From contig JAGAXP010000264.1 of assembly GCA_017940955.1 (NCBI GenBank), positions 1 through 6,553 on the forward strand: 6,553 nt of DNA, given 5' to 3'. Position 1 is the stretch's first letter. Every line of letters starts with the position of its first letter. Positions 1 through 6,248 of this stretch are shown here, one piece after another. The notes under the pieces are model-generated. The model saw nothing but the letters and a program-made list of their open reading frames with translations, did not search any database and was not told where the DNA came from. The DNA is from Oribacterium sp. (GTDB lineage: Bacteria > Bacillota_A > Clostridia > Lachnospirales > Lachnospiraceae). The translations under genes were made by a program, and so were the position numbers.

Positions 1-1
1 C

Positions 2-322
2 GGAGGTCCGGAAACTCCGATCGAGGAATCAAACCTGTATAATATGGCAGAGTTTTCGGATGAGTTTTATTATGAACATCTTAAGGATGATTATAGTCTG
101 GAGGATTTCGTTGTCGGGAACCTTGATGAATTTTCTGATTATATTCACTCCTGGATACCACAGAATAGTGTGCCGGTAAGACCTGCACAATATGACGAAA
201 ACGGGAATCTGAAATATGAACCGGAGCTCAGCATAAAAGACGGCGACAGCGTATACATGTGTCATCTGGGATTTGATAAGGATGGAAAGATATATTACAT
301 ACGTCCTGTGATCATGGATTGA
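2..322 (+). CDS. C-terminal part of an unrecognised protein (5' end outside window)
   Basis: The reading frame is open from the first bases of the window to the TGA at 320-322, giving about 106 visible residues. An in-frame ATG lies at 44, but the nearest purine-rich stretch (GAGGA, 23-27) is 16 nt away, too far for a ribosome binding site. The codons before it read as ordinary protein (GGPETPIEESNLYN), so I treat this as the tail of a longer gene. The segment is acidic and rich in Asp, Glu and Tyr, has no membrane segment or cysteine cluster, and ends in a beta-rich stretch (SVYMCHLGFDKDGKIYYIRP). That would suit a soluble or extracellular beta domain. I do not recognise the family. The gene converges with the minus-strand genes and ends at the shared terminator 10 nt downstream. 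Confidence 0.75.
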   Translation, partial: GGPETPIEESNLYNMAEFSDEFYYEHLKDDYSLEDFVVGNLDEFSDYIHSWIPQNSVPVRPAQYDENGNLKYEPELSIKDGDSVYMCHLGFDKDGKIYYIRPVIMD

Positions 323-331
323 AATGAATCA

Positions 332-368
332 AAAACCCCGTTCCCTTAAACTTTGGGTACGGGGTTTT
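332..368. terminator. Bidirectional intrinsic terminator between convergent genes
   Basis: The arms AAAACCCCGT (332-341) and ACGGGGTTTT (359-368) pair over 10 bp. After one T-T mismatch, CCC (343-345) pairs with GGG (355-357), leaving a 9-nt loop. The plus strand ends in TTTT. The minus strand ends in TTTTT, from the A-run at 331-335. Because both sides have a U-tract, the element can end the plus-strand gene on its left and the minus-strand enzyme/PRD-fragment transcript on its right. Confidence 0.9.
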
Positions 369-412
369 GACTCGTTTTGCAAACTAAATGACACATTAAC
401 CCGTGCCCGGGA

Positions 413-610
413 TCATTCCACTCCAATGACCCTTGCTATATGCATGGCAAGGTATCCTATCTCCGCATCCTGATAGGACTTCTTCAGGAGTCTGCTCATC
501 TGATTGCATATGTCAGCGGAAAGTCTGAAAGTATCCGGGTACTTAAGCTCCATATAGTCATTGAGATTCATTTTAAGAAGCAACCGGAAGCATTTTTCGT
601 CCCATTTCAA
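413..610 (-). pseudogene. PRD-domain fragment, probable remnant of a BglG/LicT-type antiterminator
   Basis: The frame encodes about 65 residues. Residues 18-60 resemble the second half of a PTS regulation domain: 'LKYPDTFRLSADI' matches the YPxxFxLA helix and 'AEIGYLAMHIAR' matches the conserved E-I-x-Y-L-x-x-H-I motif. Its histidine (residue 57) corresponds to a conserved PRD histidine that PTS proteins phosphorylate in BglG-family regulators. The N-terminal half of the domain, the RNA-binding CAT domain and any second PRD are missing; the upstream DNA is the dehydrogenase gene. The only early starts are a TTG at 610 without a ribosome site and an ATG at 571, also without one. Two stops (TGA, TAG) close the frame upstream. 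It follows the enzyme stop by 7 nt, so it would be co-transcribed and could be a short expressed protein. I favour a truncated remnant. The PRD assignment rests on motif recognition only. Confidence 0.55.
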
Positions 611-617
611 TAAGGCA

Positions 618-2141
618 TCACAGCGTCCCTATCAGCCTTCTGACGGCGCCGGTGCCTTTCGCCATTTCGGTGAAATACCGGAGTACTATGTCAGAAAGTC
701 CCGCTTCTACAAGGTCAACGCCAAAGACAGTCTTGTTTCTGAGGAATTTCTTCAGCTTCTCGCTATCCGGCTCCGAACCGAGCTTCATGCCGGAAAGCTG
801 CTCCTGAGATGACTCAAGAAGAGGGTCGGGGGAAGGAGTAAAAGCATTACCCTCATCATCGACCGCCATAAGATATCTTAACCATCCCGCATAAACCAGA
901 GGAATGAACTTAAGATCGGATACCTTTAAGGTGTCAGATTTCATATAAGCCTTGACAGTTTCTCCGAAACGGATGGAAAGCTTCTGGGAAGTGTCCGTTG
1001 CAATCCGGTAAGGAGTGTCAGGTAGGAACGGATTGGGAATCCTCTCATTGATAACTGTGTCAATGAATTCCCTTGGACTGATTATTCCCGGATCCGTAAC
1101 AACAGGCAAACCCTCCCTGTAACCGACATTTTCAACCAGCTTACGAAGATCGGTATCTTTCATTTCGTCAGAGATCCTTTCGAAACCGAGCAGACATCCG
1201 AACAAGGCAAGAACTGTATGAAGAGGATTGAGACAGGTGCATACCTTCATTCGCTCAACCTTATCAACAGTATCTCGATCAGTGAAGTATATACCTGCTT
1301 TCTCGAGACACGGTCTGCCGTTTGGGAAATCATCCTCGATAACAAGATATTCACGCTCTTCAGCGTTAACAAAAGGTGTATCCTGATCAAGACCGTCATC
1401 AGACAGAAGCCCGGCGATAGATGCGTCCGGACCGGGAGTGATCTTATCGATCATGGACCAGGGGAAAGAAACCTTGGCAGAAAGCCAGTTAATAAAGTCT
1501 TTGTCGCCGAAAGCCTCCGCAAAACATAAAATGGCAGCCTTAAGTTTATCTCCGTTGTGGGAACAATTATCCATGCTGACCATGGCGATAGGGGCAGCAT
1601 TCTTAATATATCTTGCGTAAAGAAGAGAAGTTATACGACCCATATAAGTTTCTGTAGAGTCGGGCATTCTCTTAAGATCTGCTTCGATATCCGGAAGGAG
1701 ATTGCCCTTCGGGTCTTTGATCGCATATCCCTTTTCTGTAATTGTAAATGAAACCATCTGGAGAGAAGGCGCTTCAAATATTTCTTTGAGCCTGTCCTCG
1801 CTGCCATAAAGATAGACCTTTTCGGCTATGGAACCAATAACAGCCTTTTCGGTTGTTCCATCTGCCTTTAATGTAATCTTGACTGTAAGATTATCATTCT
1901 CTTCAGGTTTTTTCTCCCTGCGATCAGCCGCGATGATGCCTTTATCGGTAAGCCCCATGTCAAGGATACGCTGACACGCGTCAGCCTGAAATGCTTTGAA
2001 GAGGTTACCTGCCCCGAAATGGATCCAGGTAGGTTTATTACATGTTTTTCTGATCATATCTTCTCTGTCGAAAGAAGGAAGACGATAGCCTCTCGCTGTC
2101 CAAAAAGATTTATCTTTCAATGCTTCATTTGTTAATTTCAT
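618..2141 (-). CDS. Mannitol dehydrogenase family oxidoreductase (fructuronate reductase/UxuB-like)
   Basis: This is a 507-residue NAD(P)-dependent cytosolic polyol/sugar-acid dehydrogenase of the long-chain mannitol dehydrogenase family, whose members interconvert ketoses or keto-acids and polyols (mannitol/fructose, mannonate/fructuronate). The N-terminal Rossmann segment carries 'IHFGAGNLFKAFQA' (GAGN at residues 43-46), the family's GxGxxxxAHQ-like signature. 'VSMDNCSHNG' (about 188-197) matches the family's S-x-D-N-x-x-x-N-G motif. The C-terminal half has K299, N305 and H308 in 'MKVCTCLNPLHTVLA', the expected catalytic Lys/Asn/His set. Length is slightly above the usual 480-490. I chose ATG 2141 over an in-frame TTG at 2153 because GGAGA (2147-2151) sits 5 nt before the ATG and overlaps the TTG. 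The gene is divergent from an AraC regulator, suggesting inducible sugar catabolism. Substrate cannot be decided: fructuronate/mannonate, mannitol, altronate and others remain possible. Confidence 0.9.
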   Translation of the reverse strand: MKLTNEALKDKSFWTARGYRLPSFDREDMIRKTCNKPTWIHFGAGNLFKAFQADACQRILDMGLTDKGIIAADRREKKPEENDNLTVKITLKADGTTEKAVIGSIAEKVYLYGSEDRLKEIFEAPSLQMVSFTITEKGYAIKDPKGNLLPDIEADLKRMPDSTETYMGRITSLLYARYIKNAAPIAMVSMDNCSHNGDKLKAAILCFAEAFGDKDFINWLSAKVSFPWSMIDKITPGPDASIAGLLSDDGLDQDTPFVNAEEREYLVIEDDFPNGRPCLEKAGIYFTDRDTVDKVERMKVCTCLNPLHTVLALFGCLLGFERISDEMKDTDLRKLVENVGYREGLPVVTDPGIISPREFIDTVINERIPNPFLPDTPYRIATDTSQKLSIRFGETVKAYMKSDTLKVSDLKFIPLVYAGWLRYLMAVDDEGNAFTPSPDPLLESSQEQLSGMKLGSEPDSEKLKKFLRNKTVFGVDLVEAGLSDIVLRYFTEMAKGTGAVRRLIGTL

Positions 2142-2146
2142 GATTA

Positions 2147-2151
2147 TCTCC
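2147..2151 (-). promoter_or_regulatory. Ribosome binding site fixing the dehydrogenase start
   Basis: On the minus strand GGAGA lies 5 nt upstream of ATG 2141. An upstream in-frame TTG (2153) overlaps this site and has no ribosome site of its own, so the ATG is the preferred start. Confidence 0.75.
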
Positions 2152-2176
2152 AATATGTATTCGCTTGTCTTATGTC

Positions 2177-2206
2177 ACTATATTTTAGCTTTTGATCAAA
2201 TGAAAA
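2177..2206 (-). promoter_or_regulatory. Predicted promoter of the dehydrogenase gene with a palindrome in its spacer
   Basis: Reading the minus strand, a -35-like TTTTCA (2201-2206) and a -10-like TATAGT (2177-2182) are 18 nt apart. Transcription would start near 2170, giving a leader of about 28 nt. The perfect 10-bp palindrome TTTGATCAAA (2191-2200) occupies the spacer between the two hexamers, a position where a bound protein would block RNA polymerase. The -35 match is 4 of 6, so the promoter is plausible but not certain. Confidence 0.5.
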
Positions 2207-2222
2207 AGAATTGCCTCGGTTG

Positions 2223-2252
2223 TTGCAAACATTTCCAAACTTGCGGTATATT
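2223..2252 (+). promoter_or_regulatory. Predicted promoter of the AraC-family regulator gene
   Basis: TTGCAA (2223-2228) and TATATT (2247-2252) are 18 nt apart and fit a sigma-70/SigA promoter. Transcription would start near 2259, about 45 nt before the chosen start codon. The -35 is overlapped by a cre-like sequence. Confidence 0.5.
2224..2237 (+). promoter_or_regulatory. cre-like site (candidate CcpA/LacI-family operator)
   Basis: TGCAAACATTTCCA matches the Gram-positive catabolite-responsive element pattern TGNAANCGNTNNCA at every fixed position except the central G, which is A here. It overlaps the -35 and spacer of the regulator promoter and lies between the two divergent genes, where a catabolite repressor would be expected. 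The lost central CpG is normally important, so binding is uncertain. Confidence 0.35.
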
Positions 2253-2288
2253 TTGATATGAAAATCACAAAGACAGCGCTGACAGATG

Positions 2289-2294
2289 AGGAGA
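2289..2294 (+). promoter_or_regulatory. Ribosome binding site fixing the AraC regulator start
   Basis: AGGAGA lies 9 nt before ATG 2304. An earlier in-frame ATG at 2286 has no purine-rich site upstream, and the AGGAGA falls just inside its own coding sequence, so 2304 is preferred. Confidence 0.75.
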
Positions 2295-2303
2295 AGATAT
2301 TTG

Positions 2304-3263
2304 ATGAAAAGAAAGCTTCAGTCTATTTTTGATACACATCAAAAGATGGAATCCGATTCATTTGAGATTTACTATTACAGCGACACAAGATTTCCCAATC
2401 TGGAAAAGCATGCACATTCATTTTATGAGATATATCTGTTTGAAGAAGGTGATGTTTGTCTGGAAATAGAAAAACACATGTATGAAATGAAGCCGGGGGA
2501 TATTGCGGTTGTACCGCCAAAAGTAAGACACAGAGCAGTGCCGGGGGTGGACATTATTGATAAAATTAAAGATTTTGAGAACCCGGAAGCTGCGAACAGG
2601 TATAAAGCTCAGCCGTGTTCTGAAAATAAAGGTGATAATGTTTACAGAAGGTTTGTGTTTTGGATAAGAAGCTCTCTTGTTGAAGAATTGAATAAAAAGT
2701 CTCAGGCATATAATTACCTGTTTGATAAAGCATTAAAAAAAGAAGAGTATGTGCATCATTTGGATACATTGGCGCACAATAGCATTAAAAGTAAACTTAT
2801 CGGGATGCTCGAGGAGCTTCATACAGAAAGATTTGGAAAAGAAGCCAAGATTGAAAATCTCCTGCAGGACTTTCTGCTGAATCTGAACCGCATTGTCTAT
2901 CACGAGAATGAAAAGGCAGCGGCAAATGAAGGAGTTTCGGCATATCAGACTATAACAGACTATATATCCACACATCTGGAGGATGATCTGAGCCTTGATG
3001 CCCTGAGTGAACATTTTTATCTGAATAAGTACTATATAGCACATCTTGTTCAGGAGAACACAGGACTCTCGCTTCATCAATATATCACAAAAAAACGCCT
3101 TTCAGCCTGTTGTGAGGCAGCACGGGATGGACAACTGATCGGTGATGTGTGCGCACAGTACGGTTTTCAAAATTATTCGGGATTTTACAGGGCTTTTAAA
3201 AAGGAATATGGCATGTCACCCTCTCAGTATATTGAGAAGTATAGTTATCGCCCAAAAGAATGA
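2304..3263 (+). CDS. AraC-family transcriptional regulator with N-terminal cupin domain
   Basis: This 319-residue protein is a cytosolic DNA-binding regulator. The N-terminal part (about 15-85) is an AraC-type cupin sensor, with 'HAHSFYEIYLFEEGD' (36-50) supplying the metal/ligand-side histidines and 'MKPGDIAVVPPKVRH' (62-76) the usual second strand pair. A helical linker follows. The C-terminal 100 residues (about 216-314) form the double helix-turn-helix. The first helix pair is around 'LSLDALSEHFYLNKYYIAHLVQENTGLSLHQYI' and the second around 'IGDVCAQYGFQNYSGFYRAFKKEYGMSPSQYIEKY', with the canonical G-F-x-x-x-S-x-F-x-x-x-F-K pattern. The length is normal for the family. The start at 2304 is supported by AGGAGA. 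The gene is divergent from the dehydrogenase, so it most likely controls that gene and itself in response to a sugar or sugar acid. The ligand is unknown. No terminator is visible after the stop. Confidence 0.93.
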   Translation: MKRKLQSIFDTHQKMESDSFEIYYYSDTRFPNLEKHAHSFYEIYLFEEGDVCLEIEKHMYEMKPGDIAVVPPKVRHRAVPGVDIIDKIKDFENPEAANRYKAQPCSENKGDNVYRRFVFWIRSSLVEELNKKSQAYNYLFDKALKKEEYVHHLDTLAHNSIKSKLIGMLEELHTERFGKEAKIENLLQDFLLNLNRIVYHENEKAAANEGVSAYQTITDYISTHLEDDLSLDALSEHFYLNKYYIAHLVQENTGLSLHQYITKKRLSACCEAARDGQLIGDVCAQYGFQNYSGFYRAFKKEYGMSPSQYIEKYSYRPKE

Positions 3264-3321
3264 ATAAAACAATTATATAGAAAATTAATCTTTTTATGCG
3301 GTCCGTTCCTTTCATGCTGAT

Positions 3322-3329
3322 GGTATAAT
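3322..3329 (+). promoter_or_regulatory. Extended -10 promoter of the histidine kinase gene
   Basis: The consensus TATAAT (3324-3329) is preceded by TG at 3322-3323; strictly this is TG directly followed by the hexamer after one base (TGGTATAAT), the extended -10 form. No good -35 is found 16-18 nt upstream. Extended -10 promoters can work without one. Transcription would start near 3336, inside the 103-nt gap after the AraC gene, so the kinase has its own promoter in addition to possible read-through. Confidence 0.5.
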
Positions 3330-3366
3330 CAGAGTGATAAACGGCAAAATGATCATCCTTTTTTGA

Positions 3367-6060
3367 ATGGAAACTATGACTATGAACACAACAGATAAAT
3401 TGAAGAAACGATTTGGAAATATGCCATTGATGGTAACCGTGATCCTGGGCGGGACAGCCTTGATCCTTATAATGGTCATAGGTACCATGATCCTTAGCAG
3501 TGCTGCCAGAAGTGACACCGAGCGTGCAATTCATTCCGTCAGCACGCTTTATCTCGATGAGCTTGCGGGACGAAGGGAACAGGTGGTGGCTAATAATCTT
3601 CAGAACCGGATCAGGGATCTGAAGGTGGCTCTCTCCCTTATGACAGAAGAGGATCTGTCCGATACAGAGCATCTTAAGGCATTTCAGGCAAAGATGAAGC
3701 AGCTGTACCACCTGGAAAAATTTGCCTTTGTGGATGATGATGGGCTCATATATACATCATTGGGAAACCAGACCAATATCGATGACTATAATTTTGATCA
3801 TAAAAACATAAGTGCTCCGGAGATATCCGTACTGAATCTGAAAACCCCCGACAAAAAGGTTGTCATAGCTCTTCCTGTCAGCGGTATTACCTTTTCAGGT
3901 AAAGAGTTCCGGGTATGCTTCATGGAGATCGATATGAAGGAAATGCTTCAGGGAGCTTCCATGGGAGCCGGTATCACAGACTCCACCTTCTGCAATATCT
4001 ATACGGATACGGGCGTGGCTCTGAGCAACACTGTTCTTGGAGGACTTGCCGTTGAAGATAATCTTCTCGAAGCTCTTGAAAATGCTGAATTCACAAAAGA
4101 TTCCTCCTATCAGAAGGTACTTGATGATTTCAAAAATAAAGAGAGCGGAGAAGTATCCTTTTCTTATAATGGTACGCCGGAGACATTGGCCTATGTTAAT
4201 GTAGAAGGAACCGAATGGATGCTGACCTATCTCATCAGGGAAAGCGTTATATCTTCAAAGATCAGTTCGATCTCAAACGGGATCATACAGAGAAGCATTA
4301 TCCAGTCAGCATTTGCAGCAATAGTACTTATATCAATGTTTTCCTTTATCATCCTGCAGATGAGAAAGAATGCTGACCTTACTCTTGCAAAGGAGACCTC
4401 GGAGGCGGAAAACCGTGTGAAGCAGCAGGAGATGGAACACCAGCTTAAGCTTCAGGAAAAGCTTCTGGAACAACAGACCGCATTGAATGATGCACTGGCA
4501 GCAGCAGAACAGGCAAATAAAGCAAAGACAGCCTTCCTGTCCAACATGAGTCATGAGATCAGGACGCCCATGAACGCAATTATCGGACTGGATAACATAG
4601 CCCTGAATGATCCGGAAACTCCGGAAAAGACCAGGGAATATCTTGAAAAGATAGGCACCTCTGCGGAGCATCTGCTTAACCTTATCAATGACATTCTGGA
4701 TATGTCCCGCATTGAATCAGGAAGAATGGTTCTCCGAAACGAGGAATTTTCCATATCAAAGTTTATTGAAGCCATAAACACTTTCTTCAGTGGGCAGTGT
4801 TCGGATAAGGGGCTTCAGTACTCCTGTCGTATAAACGGAGAAATCGATGATTTCTATATCGGTGACAGCATGAAGCTGAAGCAGGTTCTCATCAATATTC
4901 TGGGTAATGCCGTGAAGTTTACCCCGGGTGGAGGGGCAGTAGAGCTTGGCATCCGCCGAAAAGCGCAGTATGACGGAAAAAGTACTTTGGAGTTTACAGT
5001 AAAGGATACAGGTATCGGAATAAGCGAAGAATTCCTGCCTCATATTTTTGATACCTTCTCCCAGGAGGATGCCACCAGTACCAATAAATACGGTTCCTCG
5101 GGGCTGGGCCTTGCCATTACCAAAAATATCGTTGAGATGATGAACGGCAATATCCAGGTAGAAAGTGTTAAGCATGAAGGAACCACCTTTAGGATATGCG
5201 TGACACTGGAGGATTCGCCCCATAAGAAGGATGACACGGAAACACAATATGGCTCCATGAAGGATATAAACATTCTTATCATTGACGATGACCCTGTTGA
5301 CTGTGAACATGGTAAGCTTGTGCTGGAGAAAAATGGGATTTTCGCAGATACGGCTCTTTCAGGTGCCGAGGGCATAGAGAAGATAATGCTGATGAGGGGC
5401 AGGGGTAATCCATACAGGCTTATCCTTGTTGACTGGAAAATGCCGGAGCTTGATGGTATCGAAACTACAAAACGCATAAGATCCGTCGTGGGAGATGAGG
5501 CGGCTATAATCATCCTGACTGCATATAAGTGGGATGACATTCTTGATAATGCAATGGAAAATGGAGTAGACAGCTTTATTTCAAAGCCTCTTTTTGCGTC
5601 AAATATTTCTGAAGAATTCGAAAGTGCCCTTAAGCGAAAGAATATTGTTAAAACCGAAAAGAACGGGGATAAGGATTTCACCGGAAAACGTATACTTCTT
5701 GCGGAAGACATAGAGATCAATGCTGAAATCATGAAGATGATACTTGAATCCCGGGGCATTGAAGTGGATGTGGCAGTTAACGGAAAGAAAGCAGTGGAGA
5801 TGTTTGAAGGTCATCCGGAGAATCATTATTTTGCCATACTCATGGATATGCGTATGCCTGAGATGGACGGTCTTACGGCCACAAAGGTTATCAGGAACCT
5901 GGAGCGAAGCGATGTAAAGGAAATCCCTATCATTGCCCTTACGGCCAATGCTTTCGACGAAGACGTGCAGAGAAGCCTTCAGGCAGGTCTGAACGCCCAT
6001 TTAACGAAACCGGTGGAGCCGGACATTCTGTTTGAGACACTGGGTTCATTTTACATGTAA
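3367..6060 (+). CDS. Membrane hybrid sensor histidine kinase with two receiver domains
   Basis: The 897-residue protein should sense an extracellular signal and pass phosphate by relay. TM1 is at about 20-44. An extracellular sensor (45-310) resembles a Cache/PAS-like module, including 'FAFVDDDGLIYTS'. TM2 is at about 311-331. A Gln/Glu-rich coiled coil (335-385) leads, without an obvious HAMP, into the dimerisation domain with phospho-accepting His396 in 'SHEIRTP'. The ATPase domain has the N-box 'NAVKFTP' (N514), 'DTGIGI' (547-552), 'FDTF' (561-564) and 'GSSGLGL' (576-582). Receiver 1 (about 634-755) has acidic D640-642, D689, T718 and K740. Receiver 2 (about 774-895) has E780/D781, D827, T859 and K881. 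Both look catalytically complete. There is no HPt domain, so a separate HPt protein is expected. ATG 3367 has no ribosome site; ATG 3382 has GGAA 9 nt upstream, so the true protein may be 892 residues. The signal is unknown and no partner regulator is adjacent. Confidence 0.93.
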   Translation: METMTMNTTDKLKKRFGNMPLMVTVILGGTALILIMVIGTMILSSAARSDTERAIHSVSTLYLDELAGRREQVVANNLQNRIRDLKVALSLMTEEDLSDTEHLKAFQAKMKQLYHLEKFAFVDDDGLIYTSLGNQTNIDDYNFDHKNISAPEISVLNLKTPDKKVVIALPVSGITFSGKEFRVCFMEIDMKEMLQGASMGAGITDSTFCNIYTDTGVALSNTVLGGLAVEDNLLEALENAEFTKDSSYQKVLDDFKNKESGEVSFSYNGTPETLAYVNVEGTEWMLTYLIRESVISSKISSISNGIIQRSIIQSAFAAIVLISMFSFIILQMRKNADLTLAKETSEAENRVKQQEMEHQLKLQEKLLEQQTALNDALAAAEQANKAKTAFLSNMSHEIRTPMNAIIGLDNIALNDPETPEKTREYLEKIGTSAEHLLNLINDILDMSRIESGRMVLRNEEFSISKFIEAINTFFSGQCSDKGLQYSCRINGEIDDFYIGDSMKLKQVLINILGNAVKFTPGGGAVELGIRRKAQYDGKSTLEFTVKDTGIGISEEFLPHIFDTFSQEDATSTNKYGSSGLGLAITKNIVEMMNGNIQVESVKHEGTTFRICVTLEDSPHKKDDTETQYGSMKDINILIIDDDPVDCEHGKLVLEKNGIFADTALSGAEGIEKIMLMRGRGNPYRLILVDWKMPELDGIETTKRIRSVVGDEAAIIILTAYKWDDILDNAMENGVDSFISKPLFASNISEEFESALKRKNIVKTEKNGDKDFTGKRILLAEDIEINAEIMKMILESRGIEVDVAVNGKKAVEMFEGHPENHYFAILMDMRMPEMDGLTATKVIRNLERSDVKEIPIIALTANAFDEDVQRSLQAGLNAHLTKPVEPDILFETLGSFYM

Positions 6061-6081
6061 AGAATTTATGTACCGGAAAAA

Positions 6082-6118
6082 GGATAAAAATAATTTCAAA
6101 AAGGGATAAAAATTATTT
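6082..6118 (+). promoter_or_regulatory. UP-element-like AT-rich tract with a phased direct repeat
   Basis: Two near-identical 15-mers, GGATAAAAATAATTT (6082-6096) and GGATAAAAATTATTT (6104-6118), differ at one base and are 22 bp apart, about two helical turns. They contain A-tracts and end 13 bp upstream of the -35 of a strong promoter. That is where curved DNA or an UP element contacts the alpha subunit of RNA polymerase. Nothing here is coding. Confidence 0.5.
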
Positions 6119-6131
6119 TTGAAAAAAGTGT

Positions 6132-6160
6132 TTGACATCTGTCTTGAGAGTTGATATATT
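6132..6160 (+). promoter_or_regulatory. Near-consensus sigma-70/SigA promoter, rRNA-operon type
   Basis: A perfect -35 TTGACA (6132-6137) is followed after 17 nt by TATATT (6155-6160), five of six matches to TATAAT. Transcription should start at about 6166-6168. Its strength, the AT-rich tract upstream and the boxA-like structured leader downstream indicate an rRNA operon promoter. Confidence 0.85.
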
Positions 6161-6208
6161 ATGTGAGCACTCAAGAGATGCGGAACACCAGTTCTGAATT
6201 ATGAGTGC

Positions 6209-6225
6209 AAAGAACCTTGAAAATC
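6209..6225 (+). promoter_or_regulatory. boxA-like rRNA antitermination element
   Basis: The sequence AAAGAACCTTGAAAATC resembles the boxA region of Firmicutes rRNA leaders and 16S-23S spacers (TGTTCTTTGAAAACT type), sharing the CTTTGAAAA/CCTTGAAAA core. It comes directly after the first stem-loop of the transcript, the same boxB-boxA order as in E. coli rrn leaders. NusB/NusE binding is an inference from that similarity. Confidence 0.55.
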
Positions 6226-6248
6226 AAAGATCGATTAATACACAGACC

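Noticed and set aside
38..43. Perfect TATAAT near the left edge
   Set aside because: It lies inside an open reading frame (codons Tyr-Asn) with no -35 at the right distance, and the downstream gene appears to begin before the window.
561..812. Plus-strand ORF of 83 codons over the end of the dehydrogenase gene
   Set aside because: It is antisense to the conserved dehydrogenase and the PRD fragment, with no domain or ribosome site.
3349..3356. Palindrome ATGATCAT upstream of the kinase start
   Set aside because: It is short, followed by a T-run but too weak to be a terminator, and nothing else marks it as an operator.
5040..5759. Long minus-strand ORF (239 codons) inside the kinase gene, and another at 4756-5310
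   Set aside because: Both lie opposite well-supported kinase and receiver domains and have low-complexity Ser/Ile/Phe-rich composition typical of antisense shadows.
6050..6061. TTTACATGTAAA palindrome at the kinase stop codon
   Set aside because: It is AT-rich with no loop and no U-tract, so it cannot serve as an intrinsic terminator.
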